Source: Lachnospiraceae bacterium
Lineage (GTDB): Bacteria; Bacillota; Clostridia; Lachnospirales; Lachnospiraceae
DNA length: 33,263 bases
Direction: 5' to 3'
NCBI GenBank assembly: GCA_016284175.1
Contig: JAEEOJ010000101.1
Location: 1 to 33,263 of the forward strand
The translations under genes and the position numbers were made by a program. The stretch's first letter is position 1. Every line of letters begins with the position of its first letter. The notes below the pieces were generated by a model that did no database searches, had not been told where the DNA came from, and saw only the letters and a program-made list of their open reading frames with translations. Below are positions 1 to 8,250 of this stretch, in pieces.

Positions 1-384
1 TCGGTCAGAATTCAGGGGATGAATCGTCAGCATCATATTTCTCTTCGTGATGAATTTGATGAGCGCGACTGTGACGGTACGAAATATATCGTCGTTTTGG
101 ATGAAGGATATCCTGTCGCCACTTGCAGATTTTATGAGGTTGAAAAAGACAGCGTAGTGCTCGGTCGTGTTGTGGTACTTCCGGAATACCGCGGCAGGCA
201 GATCGGAGCATTGGTTGTTACCGAAGCTGAGAAGTGGATTAAAGAACTCGGTTACAGTAAGGTAATCGTTGACAGCCGTCTGGTTGCCATCGGATTTTAT
301 GAGAAACTGGGTTACACAAAAGAAGCCGAAGATGTCATTCAGAGCGGAACATTTGAATGCATCAAAATGATTAAAAATTTTTAG
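1..384 (+). CDS. GNAT family N-acetyltransferase, 5' end outside window
   Basis: Probable acetyl-CoA-dependent N-acetyltransferase; the substrate cannot be told. The frame is open from base 1, and the residues before the ATG at 19 (SVRIQG, then MNRQHHISLRDEFDERD) fit the usual GNAT beginning in which an Arg-rich strand is followed by an acidic EFDE-x-D stretch, so the true start lies upstream and the ATG at 19 is probably internal. The strand ATCRFY, the acetyl-CoA pyrophosphate loop VVLPEYRGRQIGALVV (the R-G-x-Q/R-I-G-A signature) and the closing IGFYEKLGYTKE are all present, so the catalytic core is complete. The stop is followed 22 bases later by the first kinase gene, consistent with co-transcription. 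Family certain, specificity unknown. Confidence 0.85.
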   Translation, partial: SVRIQGMNRQHHISLRDEFDERDCDGTKYIVVLDEGYPVATCRFYEVEKDSVVLGRVVVLPEYRGRQIGALVVTEAEKWIKELGYSKVIVDSRLVAIGFYEKLGYTKEAEDVIQSGTFECIKMIKNF

Positions 385-406
385 TTGGAAGTGAGATTTT
401 TAAAAA

Positions 407-3052
407 ATGAAGAGTTTGAGAACCAGAATGACAATTATGATTGTTCTGCTCGTCTTGGGCAGTTCCGTCTTCTTGTCTTTTATCAGTTACCAGAGAGCAA
501 GGAAAAGTCTGGTAGCACAGCTCGAGGATAATTATGGAGTAGCTGCTCAAAAATACGCGCTTGAACTTACTTCGTGGATTAATACCAACGCAACAATCAT
601 CGATACAATGGCTGCGGAGATAGCCGTAAACGACATCACGCTCGAAGACTATGATGCGTTTCACAGTTACCTAAAACACAGCAACGAACTTTTAAATAAA
701 AACGGATATGTTTATGATGTTTATTTTACATATCCGAATAATACTATGGTCTGCGCATCGGACTTTATCGCTGACGGAACGGTTGACTTCGTGCATGAAA
801 GAGAGTGGTACACAACATCCGCATTAACCGGCGAGACGTTTTTCTCCACGCCCTACCTTGACTCCGATACGCAGCGCTCCGTTATCACGATTTCCAAAGC
901 GGTTTACAAGGACGATCAATTACTCGGCGTTCTTGCTGCGGATATTTTCGTAGATGTTTTGGTGGATATGATTGAAGACGCAAATGTCGCTGAAGACAGC
1001 TATGCGTTCCTGATAGACCAGAATATGAGAATGGTTGTTCACCCGAACGATGCATACGATTACGAGGACTATCCCTTAACCGTTATGGGCGTTGAGGGTT
1101 CACCTTACGGACCGCTTATCGAAGCTATTCATACAGGCTCCGATGAAATGGTTTATGTCACAGACTACGACGGTGTGAAAAGAGGTATCGTTTATTCAAG
1201 GATGACCAACACCGGCTGGTATGTATGTATCGCAACGAGCAAGAATGAAGTCGAAGAAGGTGTAGTAAACCTCGTGCTCGGTTTTATCATCGCAACGGTT
1301 ATTTCAATCGTCATCAGTGTCGCAGTAGCGATTGTTCTTGCGAGAGTTCTCGACAGACTCAATAAGCAGGAGCAGGAATACAAACAGCAGATGCTCCGCC
1401 TCGAAAAACAGGCGGCAGACGAAGCAAGTGAAGCCAAGAGCCGTTTCCTTGCAGATATGTCTCACGAAATTCGTACGCCGATTAATGCCATCATCGGTAT
1501 GAACGAAATGATTATCCGCGAGACTGATAATAAGGACATCCTTGGCTATTCACAGAACATCAAGCAGTCCGGTCATAATTTACTTCAGCTCATTAACGGT
1601 ATCCTCGATTTTTCAAAGATCGAAGACGGAAAAATGGAAATCGTACCCGTGCGCTACAGTGTGAGCTCACAGATTGCATATTTGATAAATTCAATTTCCG
1701 ACAGGGCAAATTCGAAGAAGTTAGAGTTTAACGTTTCGGTTGACAGAAACATCCCTTCGGAACTTTACGGCGACGATACGCGTATCAATCAGGTCATCAT
1801 CAATCTTCTGACCAACGCCGTTAAATACACGAAAAAGGGCTCGGTTGATTTTACGATCAGAGAGCTTGAGAGAAAAGACGGAAATATTAAACTTTATTTC
1901 GAAGTTAAAGATACAGGCATCGGCATAAAAGAAACCGACATGGAAAAACTCTTCGAATCCTTTGAGAGACTTGATGTGGTTAAGAACCGTAACATCGAAG
2001 GCACCGGCCTCGGTATGACCATTACGGTTAAGCTGCTCGAACTCATGGATTCAGAACTTAAGGTTGAATCGGTGTACGGTGAGGGAAGCACGTTCTCGTT
2101 TGACTTATGGCAGAAGATTGAGAATGAAGAGCCTCTCGGAGATTACAGAGAAGCGATTAACAAGCCTCAGGAGACCGAAGCATACAAAGAGTCCTTCCGC
2201 GCTCCCGACGCACGCATTCTCGTAGTTGATGATACGAAGATGAACCTGCTTGTAGTCGAAAACCTTTTAAAGAAAACAGGAATTAAAATCGATACCGCAT
2301 TAAACGGCCCCGACTCCGTCGAGCTTGCAAAGAACAATGCGTACGATGTAATCCTTATGGACCAGCGTATGCCGGGCATGGACGGTACCGAAGCCATGAA
2401 TGAGATTAAAAATCTCGACAATAAACTTAATGTTAATACACCCGTTATCTGCCTTACCGCCGACGTTGTCAGAGGCGCGAAGGAAAGATATCTTCAGATG
2501 GGCTTTAACGATTATCTGACCAAACCCATCGACAGCGCTAAGCTTGAAAAGATGTTGATCGAATATCTTCCTGCGGATAAGACGGAGATTGTTGAAAAAG
2601 ACGCAAAGAGTGAGAGCGCAGAAGAGAGCGAGAGCGAACTTAAAAAAGCTCTTAAAAGAAACGGCGTAGACGTTAATATCGGCATTGCTTTCACCGGAGA
2701 CGATGAAGATATGTATATGTCTCTTTTAGGAGAGTATGCTGCGGAAGAGGCTGAAAAGTCTGCGAACATAAAAGAATGTTACCGCACAAAGGACTGGAAG
2801 AATTACGGAGTGTATGTGCATTCGCTTAAGAGTACTTCGAAGATGATCGGTGCTTCCGCACTGGCAGAAATTGCCGCAGAGAGCGAGGCTGCATCAAACG
2901 TTCAGGATACGCTTGTGATTGACAGCAATCACGACAGGATGATGGAAATGTATTCCGTACTCGCTGACGTAATCAGAGAAAACATCGGCAGCGATACCGT
3001 TTCCGTTTCACAAAATGATGACGAAATACTGGAGTTTTTACCCGAAGAATGA
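407..3052 (+). CDS. Hybrid sensor histidine kinase with Cache sensor, REC and HPt domains
   Basis: 881-aa membrane phosphorelay kinase. A first membrane helix (about 8-26) and a second (about 286-312) bracket an extracytoplasmic region that looks like a double-Cache ligand sensor. The cytoplasmic part has HisKA (MSHEIRTP, phospho-acceptor H353), HATPase_c (N box with INLLTNAVKYT, G1 DTGIGI, G2 GTGLGM), a receiver domain (DD at 608-609, phospho-acceptor D652 in MDQRMPGMDG, Lys in YLTKPID) and a C-terminal HPt domain (H805 in VHSLKSTSKMIG). All catalytic residues are visible. The HPt should pass phosphate to a separate response regulator, but none is encoded in this window. The stop overlaps the YitT start by four bases (ATGA). 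Paralogous to the kinase at 3909; both end in a similar EFLPEE tail. Ligand unknown. Confidence 0.93.
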   Translation: MKSLRTRMTIMIVLLVLGSSVFLSFISYQRARKSLVAQLEDNYGVAAQKYALELTSWINTNATIIDTMAAEIAVNDITLEDYDAFHSYLKHSNELLNKNGYVYDVYFTYPNNTMVCASDFIADGTVDFVHEREWYTTSALTGETFFSTPYLDSDTQRSVITISKAVYKDDQLLGVLAADIFVDVLVDMIEDANVAEDSYAFLIDQNMRMVVHPNDAYDYEDYPLTVMGVEGSPYGPLIEAIHTGSDEMVYVTDYDGVKRGIVYSRMTNTGWYVCIATSKNEVEEGVVNLVLGFIIATVISIVISVAVAIVLARVLDRLNKQEQEYKQQMLRLEKQAADEASEAKSRFLADMSHEIRTPINAIIGMNEMIIRETDNKDILGYSQNIKQSGHNLLQLINGILDFSKIEDGKMEIVPVRYSVSSQIAYLINSISDRANSKKLEFNVSVDRNIPSELYGDDTRINQVIINLLTNAVKYTKKGSVDFTIRELERKDGNIKLYFEVKDTGIGIKETDMEKLFESFERLDVVKNRNIEGTGLGMTITVKLLELMDSELKVESVYGEGSTFSFDLWQKIENEEPLGDYREAINKPQETEAYKESFRAPDARILVVDDTKMNLLVVENLLKKTGIKIDTALNGPDSVELAKNNAYDVILMDQRMPGMDGTEAMNEIKNLDNKLNVNTPVICLTADVVRGAKERYLQMGFNDYLTKPIDSAKLEKMLIEYLPADKTEIVEKDAKSESAEESESELKKALKRNGVDVNIGIAFTGDDEDMYMSLLGEYAAEEAEKSANIKECYRTKDWKNYGVYVHSLKSTSKMIGASALAEIAAESEAASNVQDTLVIDSNHDRMMEMYSVLADVIRENIGSDTVSVSQNDDEILEFLPEE

Positions 3053-3885
3053 ATAAGACCTTATCAGGAATAGTTTCATACATATCAATCATAATCGGAG
3101 CCCTGCTTGCGAGTTTTTCCGTTGCGTGCATCTTACTTCCTAACGATGCAATCGACTACGGTACCGCAGGTATTTCGATTATCATCAGCAAACTGACAGG
3201 CTTTAACCTTTCAGTCTGCGTCGCTTTGATTTTTGCACCGTTCGTAATCGCGGGAGCATTTTTCCTCGGTGTGAAATTTACTCTTAAGGCAATCACGGGC
3301 TCGCTTGCATATACTTTGGGGCTTGCGTTTTTTGAGCATATTCCTTTTGAACTTAATACCGAACACTTCCTTGCTGTTGCATTCGGCGGAGCTGTTTTAG
3401 GATTCGGGCTTTCAATCATTCTTCGTAGCGGCGGATGTATCGACGGTTCGGAAATTTTAGCCAACATCATTCTTAAAAAGATTACCGACAAGACCGGCAA
3501 GAACTACAGTATGATGCCTATTCTGATTGCATTTAACTCGATAGTTTATCTGGCTGTGTTTATTTTAATCGACAGAAATGCAGCGCTTTTAAGCCTTTTG
3601 GTATACGTTGTGGCTTCTCTCGTGATTGACCGTTACACAGATCATTTCGAAGCCATCAAACAGGTTACGATTATTACGAAGGACGAAGATCTGCTTATCA
3701 ATGCGATTAAGGAAGACCTTAACAAGACCTGTACAATCATCGAATCCAAGGGTGCGATTGCGGGCGATAACAAAACGCTTATCTGCTACGTTAACTACTT
3801 CGAACTGCAGAAACTTCGTGACATTATTCAGAAGAACAAAGGTACTTTCAGTACAGTTCAGACAATAGACGAAATCATAAGATAA
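3049..3885 (+). CDS. YitT family membrane protein (DUF161 plus DUF2179)
   Basis: 278-aa integral membrane protein. The first 200 residues hold several hydrophobic segments with the YitT hallmarks: an early LPNDAIDYGTAGISII stretch and the Gly-rich RSGGCIDGSEILA loop. The last 80 residues (QVTIITKDEDLLINAI to the end) form the soluble DUF2179 domain, a ferredoxin-like fold. The molecular role of this family is not established. The start overlaps the upstream kinase stop by four bases, so the two are translationally coupled, and another hybrid kinase follows 23 bases downstream. Its position between two paralogous sensor kinases suggests a shared operon, but no functional link is proven. Confidence 0.9.
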   Translation: MNKTLSGIVSYISIIIGALLASFSVACILLPNDAIDYGTAGISIIISKLTGFNLSVCVALIFAPFVIAGAFFLGVKFTLKAITGSLAYTLGLAFFEHIPFELNTEHFLAVAFGGAVLGFGLSIILRSGGCIDGSEILANIILKKITDKTGKNYSMMPILIAFNSIVYLAVFILIDRNAALLSLLVYVVASLVIDRYTDHFEAIKQVTIITKDEDLLINAIKEDLNKTCTIIESKGAIAGDNKTLICYVNYFELQKLRDIIQKNKGTFSTVQTIDEIIR

Positions 3886-3908
3886 TTTACTAAAAAGAGG
3901 ATTGCTGC

Positions 3909-6308
3909 GTGTTTAAAAACAGTCTTTCAACAAAAATCTTAATAATGGTGGAGGTTATTCTTTTAATCTCCAGTTCTTTGTTCTGCACGGTTTCAATTTC
4001 CAGAGCAAGATCCAGTATCAGAAAATCCATTCAGCAGAGAATGCTTGATATCGCCAACTGCGCCGCCGCATCGGTTAACGGTGATGTTTTAAAACTTTTA
4101 TCGGCAGACAATGTCGGAGGGGAAGAATCGCAGGAAGTATATAAGACGCTTGCGGTATTCAGAGATAACGTAGAACTGACATACGTTTACTGTATCAAGC
4201 AGGAAAGCGAAATGCATTATATCTTTACACTCGACTTAGACCCCTTAACTCCCGCACAATACGGTGAAGAGGTTGAATATACGCTTGCACTCGATAGCGC
4301 GGGCCACGGTACGGCAGCAGTCGACGAAGTTCCCTATACGGATAAATGGGGCGAGTTCTATTCCGCGTACAGTCCCGTGTTTGATTCAGACGGTAATGTT
4401 GCAGGTGTTGTAGCGGTTGACTTTGCAGTGGACTGGTTCGAAGATCAGCTCTCCGCACAGACACGTTCAACGATTTCAAGTTACCTGATTATTTTGATTT
4501 TCTCTCTTCTGGTAGGTGGTATTTTAGCACTTCTTACCGTTCGTCCATACGTGCGTCAGCAGGGTGAACTTTTGGAAGAGAAGGTCAGAGCAGAGAGTGC
4601 AAACCACGCAAAGAGTGATTTCCTTGCAAATATGTCTCACGAAATCAGAACGCCTATCAATGCAGTGCTCGGTATGAACGAAATGATTCTTCGTGAGGAC
4701 CGTCGTGCTCTCAAAGCAGAAAAAGAAATTGATTCCGAGATTGCAAAAGATGCTCTTAAAAACATCGGCGTTTATGCTGCGGATGTAGAAAATGCGGGTC
4801 ACAATCTTTTAGCACTCGTAAATGATATTTTAGACTTCTCCAAGATTGAGGCAGGCCGTCTTGATCTCGTTGAAGCGCCTTACAAACTCACATCGATTTT
4901 AAATAATTTAAGCAACATGGTGCTTTTCAAAGCACAGGATAAGGGTCTTAGTTTTATCATTGATGTCGACGAGACTCTGCCCAACGAACTTCTCGGCGAT
5001 GAAATGCGAGTAAAACAGATACTCACGAATATCTTAAACAACGCCGTTAAATACACCGAAAAAGGTCACGTTAAACTTTCCCTTAAGGGCGAGAAACAAA
5101 GCGAAGAAAAGATTCTTTTAACAGTTGAAGTCGAAGACACCGGTATCGGTATCAAGGAAGAAGACCGTGCGAAATTATTCACACAGTTCCAGCGTCTTGA
5201 AATGGAGAGAAACTCTACCGTTGAAGGTACGGGCTTAGGGCTTGTAATTACGCAGCGTCTTTTGGAAATGATGGGCGGTAATATTTCCGTTCAGAGTGAA
5301 TACGGCAAAGGTTCTACTTTTACGGTTTGTATTCCTCAGAAGGTTGTAAGTGAGAATGCTGTCGGAGATTTCCAGGCGCGCTTTAAAGCAAACGTTATCG
5401 AAGCGAAGACTTACAGAGAATCCTTCCGTGCGCCTTCGGCTCATATCCTGATTGTAGACGATACAAGAATCAACTTAACCGTTGCGGTTAACTTACTTAA
5501 GAATACAGGCATGCAGATTGATACCGCTACAGGCGGCGCTAAGGCCGTTAACATGGCTGAAAAGACTGCATACGATATAATTCTCATGGACCAGCGTATG
5601 CCTGAAATGGACGGCACAGAAGCGCTTCACCGCATACGTGCGACCGAGGGTGGTCAGAGCAGCCTCGCACCCGTTATCTGCCTTACCGCAGATGCAGTTG
5701 TGGGCGCCAAAGAAAGATATTTGTCAGAGGGCTTTTCGGATTATCTTACCAAGCCCATCGACAGCTACGAACTTGAAAAGATGCTCATGAAACATCTGCC
5801 TAAAGAAAAGGTCGAACTGGTTAGTGACGAGAACGATAAAGCTCAGGCAGAGCCCGTAAAAGAAGGAGATTTCTCTGCACTTACAAATGCAGGCATAGAT
5901 ACAAAGACAGGTCTTAAATACTGTCAGAATGAAGAAAGTTTTTACCGTACCGTTTTAGCAGAATTTGCGGAAGTATCCAATGAGAAGAGCGCAGATCTTC
6001 AGAAAGCGTTCGATGCGAAGGACTGGAAGAATTACGAAGTACATGTTCACTCGCTTAAGAGCACTTCCAAGATGATCGGTGCAAAAGATTTATCCACGCT
6101 TGCAGCATCACTTGAAGCCGCTGCGGTATCCGAGGATGCAGGCGCAATCGAAGCAAACCATGACGGTATGATGAAAAAATATAAAAACATTACCGAGGCA
6201 ATAGGAGCGGTAATTCCCGCAGAGTCGGTTAAAACAGATGAAACCGATGCTGCGAAAAGAGCATTAGAGGAAGAAGGAATCATGGAATTCCTGCCGGAAG
6301 AAAATTAA
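3909..6308 (+). CDS. Hybrid sensor histidine kinase with short Cache-like sensor, REC and HPt
   Basis: 799-aa membrane phosphorelay kinase starting at GTG, preceded by AAGAGG. Helices at about 8-28 and 188-212 bracket an extracytoplasmic domain of about 160 residues resembling a single Cache module (GEFYSAYSPVFDSDGNVAGVV). The cytoplasmic order matches the upstream kinase: HisKA (H244 in MSHEIRTP), HATPase_c (NILNNAVKYT, DTGIGI, GTGLGL), receiver (D561 in MDQRMPEMDG) and HPt (H714 in VHSLKSTSKMIG). The cytoplasmic halves of the two kinases are close relatives while their sensors differ, which suggests duplication followed by sensor change. No stand-alone response regulator is nearby, so the output partner is elsewhere. 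It ends in IMEFLPEEN, echoing the tail of its neighbour. Confidence 0.93.
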   Translation: MFKNSLSTKILIMVEVILLISSSLFCTVSISRARSSIRKSIQQRMLDIANCAAASVNGDVLKLLSADNVGGEESQEVYKTLAVFRDNVELTYVYCIKQESEMHYIFTLDLDPLTPAQYGEEVEYTLALDSAGHGTAAVDEVPYTDKWGEFYSAYSPVFDSDGNVAGVVAVDFAVDWFEDQLSAQTRSTISSYLIILIFSLLVGGILALLTVRPYVRQQGELLEEKVRAESANHAKSDFLANMSHEIRTPINAVLGMNEMILREDRRALKAEKEIDSEIAKDALKNIGVYAADVENAGHNLLALVNDILDFSKIEAGRLDLVEAPYKLTSILNNLSNMVLFKAQDKGLSFIIDVDETLPNELLGDEMRVKQILTNILNNAVKYTEKGHVKLSLKGEKQSEEKILLTVEVEDTGIGIKEEDRAKLFTQFQRLEMERNSTVEGTGLGLVITQRLLEMMGGNISVQSEYGKGSTFTVCIPQKVVSENAVGDFQARFKANVIEAKTYRESFRAPSAHILIVDDTRINLTVAVNLLKNTGMQIDTATGGAKAVNMAEKTAYDIILMDQRMPEMDGTEALHRIRATEGGQSSLAPVICLTADAVVGAKERYLSEGFSDYLTKPIDSYELEKMLMKHLPKEKVELVSDENDKAQAEPVKEGDFSALTNAGIDTKTGLKYCQNEESFYRTVLAEFAEVSNEKSADLQKAFDAKDWKNYEVHVHSLKSTSKMIGAKDLSTLAASLEAAAVSEDAGAIEANHDGMMKKYKNITEAIGAVIPAESVKTDETDAAKRALEEEGIMEFLPEEN

Positions 6309-6356
6309 TTTTAGTAGCACAGGACTTAGAATTTTTTACTTACAAGAGAGGCTATT

Positions 6357-7886
6357 ATGAACGTGTTTGTGGGGAAAACAGTTTATCCGGGAGCAGCTGT
6401 CGGCAAAGCAGCGATAGCATCATATGTAAAATGTAAGCACGACGGACTGTATGATGCGAGTGCACAAAAGGAGAGATATTTCAAAGCGAAGGGTCTTGTT
6501 AAAAAAGATCTGGTTTCTCTTTGTGCAAATGAATTTAGTAATGATGTTTACGACATCATCAAATCTTATATTTTAATCCTCGAAGACGAGGAATATGATT
6601 CGTTTGTTTCAACCATACTCGAGGTTGAAAGATCAAGCGCAGAATGTGCTGTCAAAAAAGCATCGGAACATTTTGCAGCTCAGCTTAAAAAAAGCGGTGA
6701 CGAATACATTAAAGGCCGTGTAAGTGATGTGTACGATTTATCGGACAGAATAAGAACGACCTTAAAAGAAATATCCGAACCCGAGAGCGTGCAAAAAGAA
6801 GAAGGACCTGTTATCTTAGTTTCGGAATACATGTCTGTTACAGAGATTATTAAGCGCGGTAAAGAAAACATCGCAGGCCTTATTTCTACCAAGAATACAT
6901 TGCATTCACATGCATCAATTGTTGCCCGCTCGCTTGGAATACCTGCGATTATTGTGAATGAGATAGAAGATATTTCAACGCTCGAAGGCAGCAGTATTTT
7001 AATTGACGGTTATGAAGGAAAGGTTTACATCAATCCTGATGAAGAAACCATAAAAGAAAAGCTTAGCCAATCTGCAGAGGCAGTTAGTTACGATGCAGAT
7101 ATAAAAGTCTATGCAAACGTTCAAAGCGCTGAAGACGTTGCAGAAGCTATTAAAAACGGCGCTGACGGAATTGGTCTTTTCAGAACGGAATTTATTTATC
7201 TTGGTAAGGATAATTTCCCTACTGAAGAAGATCAGTTTGAGATATATAAAGCCGCAGCAATAAACGCAGCAGGCAAAGACATTGTTTTACGAACCGCCGA
7301 TTTGGGCGACGACAAAACACCTGCGTATTTAGAGACGAACGGGCTTCGAGCAATTAAGTTATGTTTGTCGATGCCTGATATGTTTAAAACGCAGTTAAGG
7401 GCTCTTTTACGAGCTTCTAATTACGGAAATATTTCAATCATGTTTCCGATGATTTCATCGATGGATGAAGTAGCGGAAGTAAAGAAAATATTAGACGAAG
7501 TAAAAGCCGGGTTAAGGGATAAAAACATTGCATTTAATGACAGTATAAAGACTGGTGCAATGATAGAAACTCCTGCCGCAGTAGAGATTTCTGATACGCT
7601 CGCAAAAGAGTTTGATTTCTTCTCCGTAGGAAGCAATGACTTAACGCAGTTTACGCTCGGAGTTGACAGACTAAACAGCGAAGAAGAAAAGTTTTACAAC
7701 CAGAAAGACCCTAAGGTTATAGAGCTGATTAAAACAACTGTAAACGCTGCCCATAGAGCGGGAATTACGGTTGGTATATGTGGTGAACTCGCATCGGATG
7801 TATCTTTTATGAGGGAATTAAAAGAAATCGGATTTGATTATATTTCAGTGTCCGTTCCGGTGCTTGAGCGAATAAAGTGTAAATAA
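6357..7886 (+). CDS. ptsI: Phosphoenolpyruvate-protein phosphotransferase (PTS enzyme I)
   Basis: 509-aa cytoplasmic protein matching PTS enzyme I, which transfers phosphate from PEP to HPr. The N-terminus (KTVYPGAAVGKA), the helical HPr-binding region, the swivelling-domain active site (HSHASIVARSLGIPAI, phospho-acceptor H185), the PEP-binding barrel (GIGLFRTEFIY), the signature DFFSVGSNDLTQFTLGVDR and GICGELASD are all present. It is shorter than the usual 540-575 residues, ends soon after the last conserved block, and the active-site loop lacks the usual GG before the T/S-x-S-H motif. No HPr or enzyme II gene is adjacent. The next gene is a small FakA-middle-domain protein 20 bases downstream. 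Enzyme I identity is good; whether it is the housekeeping copy or a regulatory paralogue cannot be told. Confidence 0.85.
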   Translation: MNVFVGKTVYPGAAVGKAAIASYVKCKHDGLYDASAQKERYFKAKGLVKKDLVSLCANEFSNDVYDIIKSYILILEDEEYDSFVSTILEVERSSAECAVKKASEHFAAQLKKSGDEYIKGRVSDVYDLSDRIRTTLKEISEPESVQKEEGPVILVSEYMSVTEIIKRGKENIAGLISTKNTLHSHASIVARSLGIPAIIVNEIEDISTLEGSSILIDGYEGKVYINPDEETIKEKLSQSAEAVSYDADIKVYANVQSAEDVAEAIKNGADGIGLFRTEFIYLGKDNFPTEEDQFEIYKAAAINAAGKDIVLRTADLGDDKTPAYLETNGLRAIKLCLSMPDMFKTQLRALLRASNYGNISIMFPMISSMDEVAEVKKILDEVKAGLRDKNIAFNDSIKTGAMIETPAAVEISDTLAKEFDFFSVGSNDLTQFTLGVDRLNSEEEKFYNQKDPKVIELIKTTVNAAHRAGITVGICGELASDVSFMRELKEIGFDYISVSVPVLERIKCK

Positions 7887-7906
7887 TTTTAAGGAGGAAT
7901 TCATAT

Positions 7907-8200
7907 ATGGAACCCATTCAAAGCATTGATGCAGAGGACGATCAGTTTGCGTATCGTTACGATACTCAGCTTCTGATTGACAGAAGAGACAAGGATCTCG
8001 ATGAGGATGAAATTTCGGATTACATCACAGCACATTTCGAAGGCAATTCTCTTATTGCCGCAGGTGACGAAGACCTGATTAAAATCCATTTTCATACAAA
8101 CGAGCCCTGGAAAGTACTTGAGTACTGCAACACAGTCGGCGAGATTTACGACATCGTTGTTGAAGACATGATACGTCAGTCCAACGGACTTCAGGGATAG
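7907..8200 (+). CDS. Small stand-alone homologue of the FakA/YloV (DAK2-type) middle domain
   Basis: 97-aa soluble acidic protein with a strong ribosome binding site (AAGGAGG). Its sequence follows the middle domain of the fatty-acid/DAK-like kinase FakA (YloV): a YRYDTQLLI strand where FakA has Y-C-T-E-F, a D-E-x-E-I helix, G-x-SLIAAGDEDLIKIHFHTNEP where FakA has S-L-V-V-x-G-D-x-x-x-x-K-V-H-V-H-T-N, and VLEYCNTVGEIYDIVVEDMIRQ. The two His residues of the HxHTN motif (H61, H63) are kept, whereas the Cys of YCTEF is Asp (D19). Both the ATP-binding DAK2 domain and the FakB-binding C-terminal domain are missing, so it cannot be a kinase. It sits between PTS enzyme I and an HD-GYP protein. Function unknown; homology moderately sure. 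Confidence 0.7.
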   Translation: MEPIQSIDAEDDQFAYRYDTQLLIDRRDKDLDEDEISDYITAHFEGNSLIAAGDEDLIKIHFHTNEPWKVLEYCNTVGEIYDIVVEDMIRQSNGLQG

Positions 8201-8250
8201 TTCTTTTTAGAGATTAAAGGGGTAATTACTTTTATTAGGGGATAGAAGGA

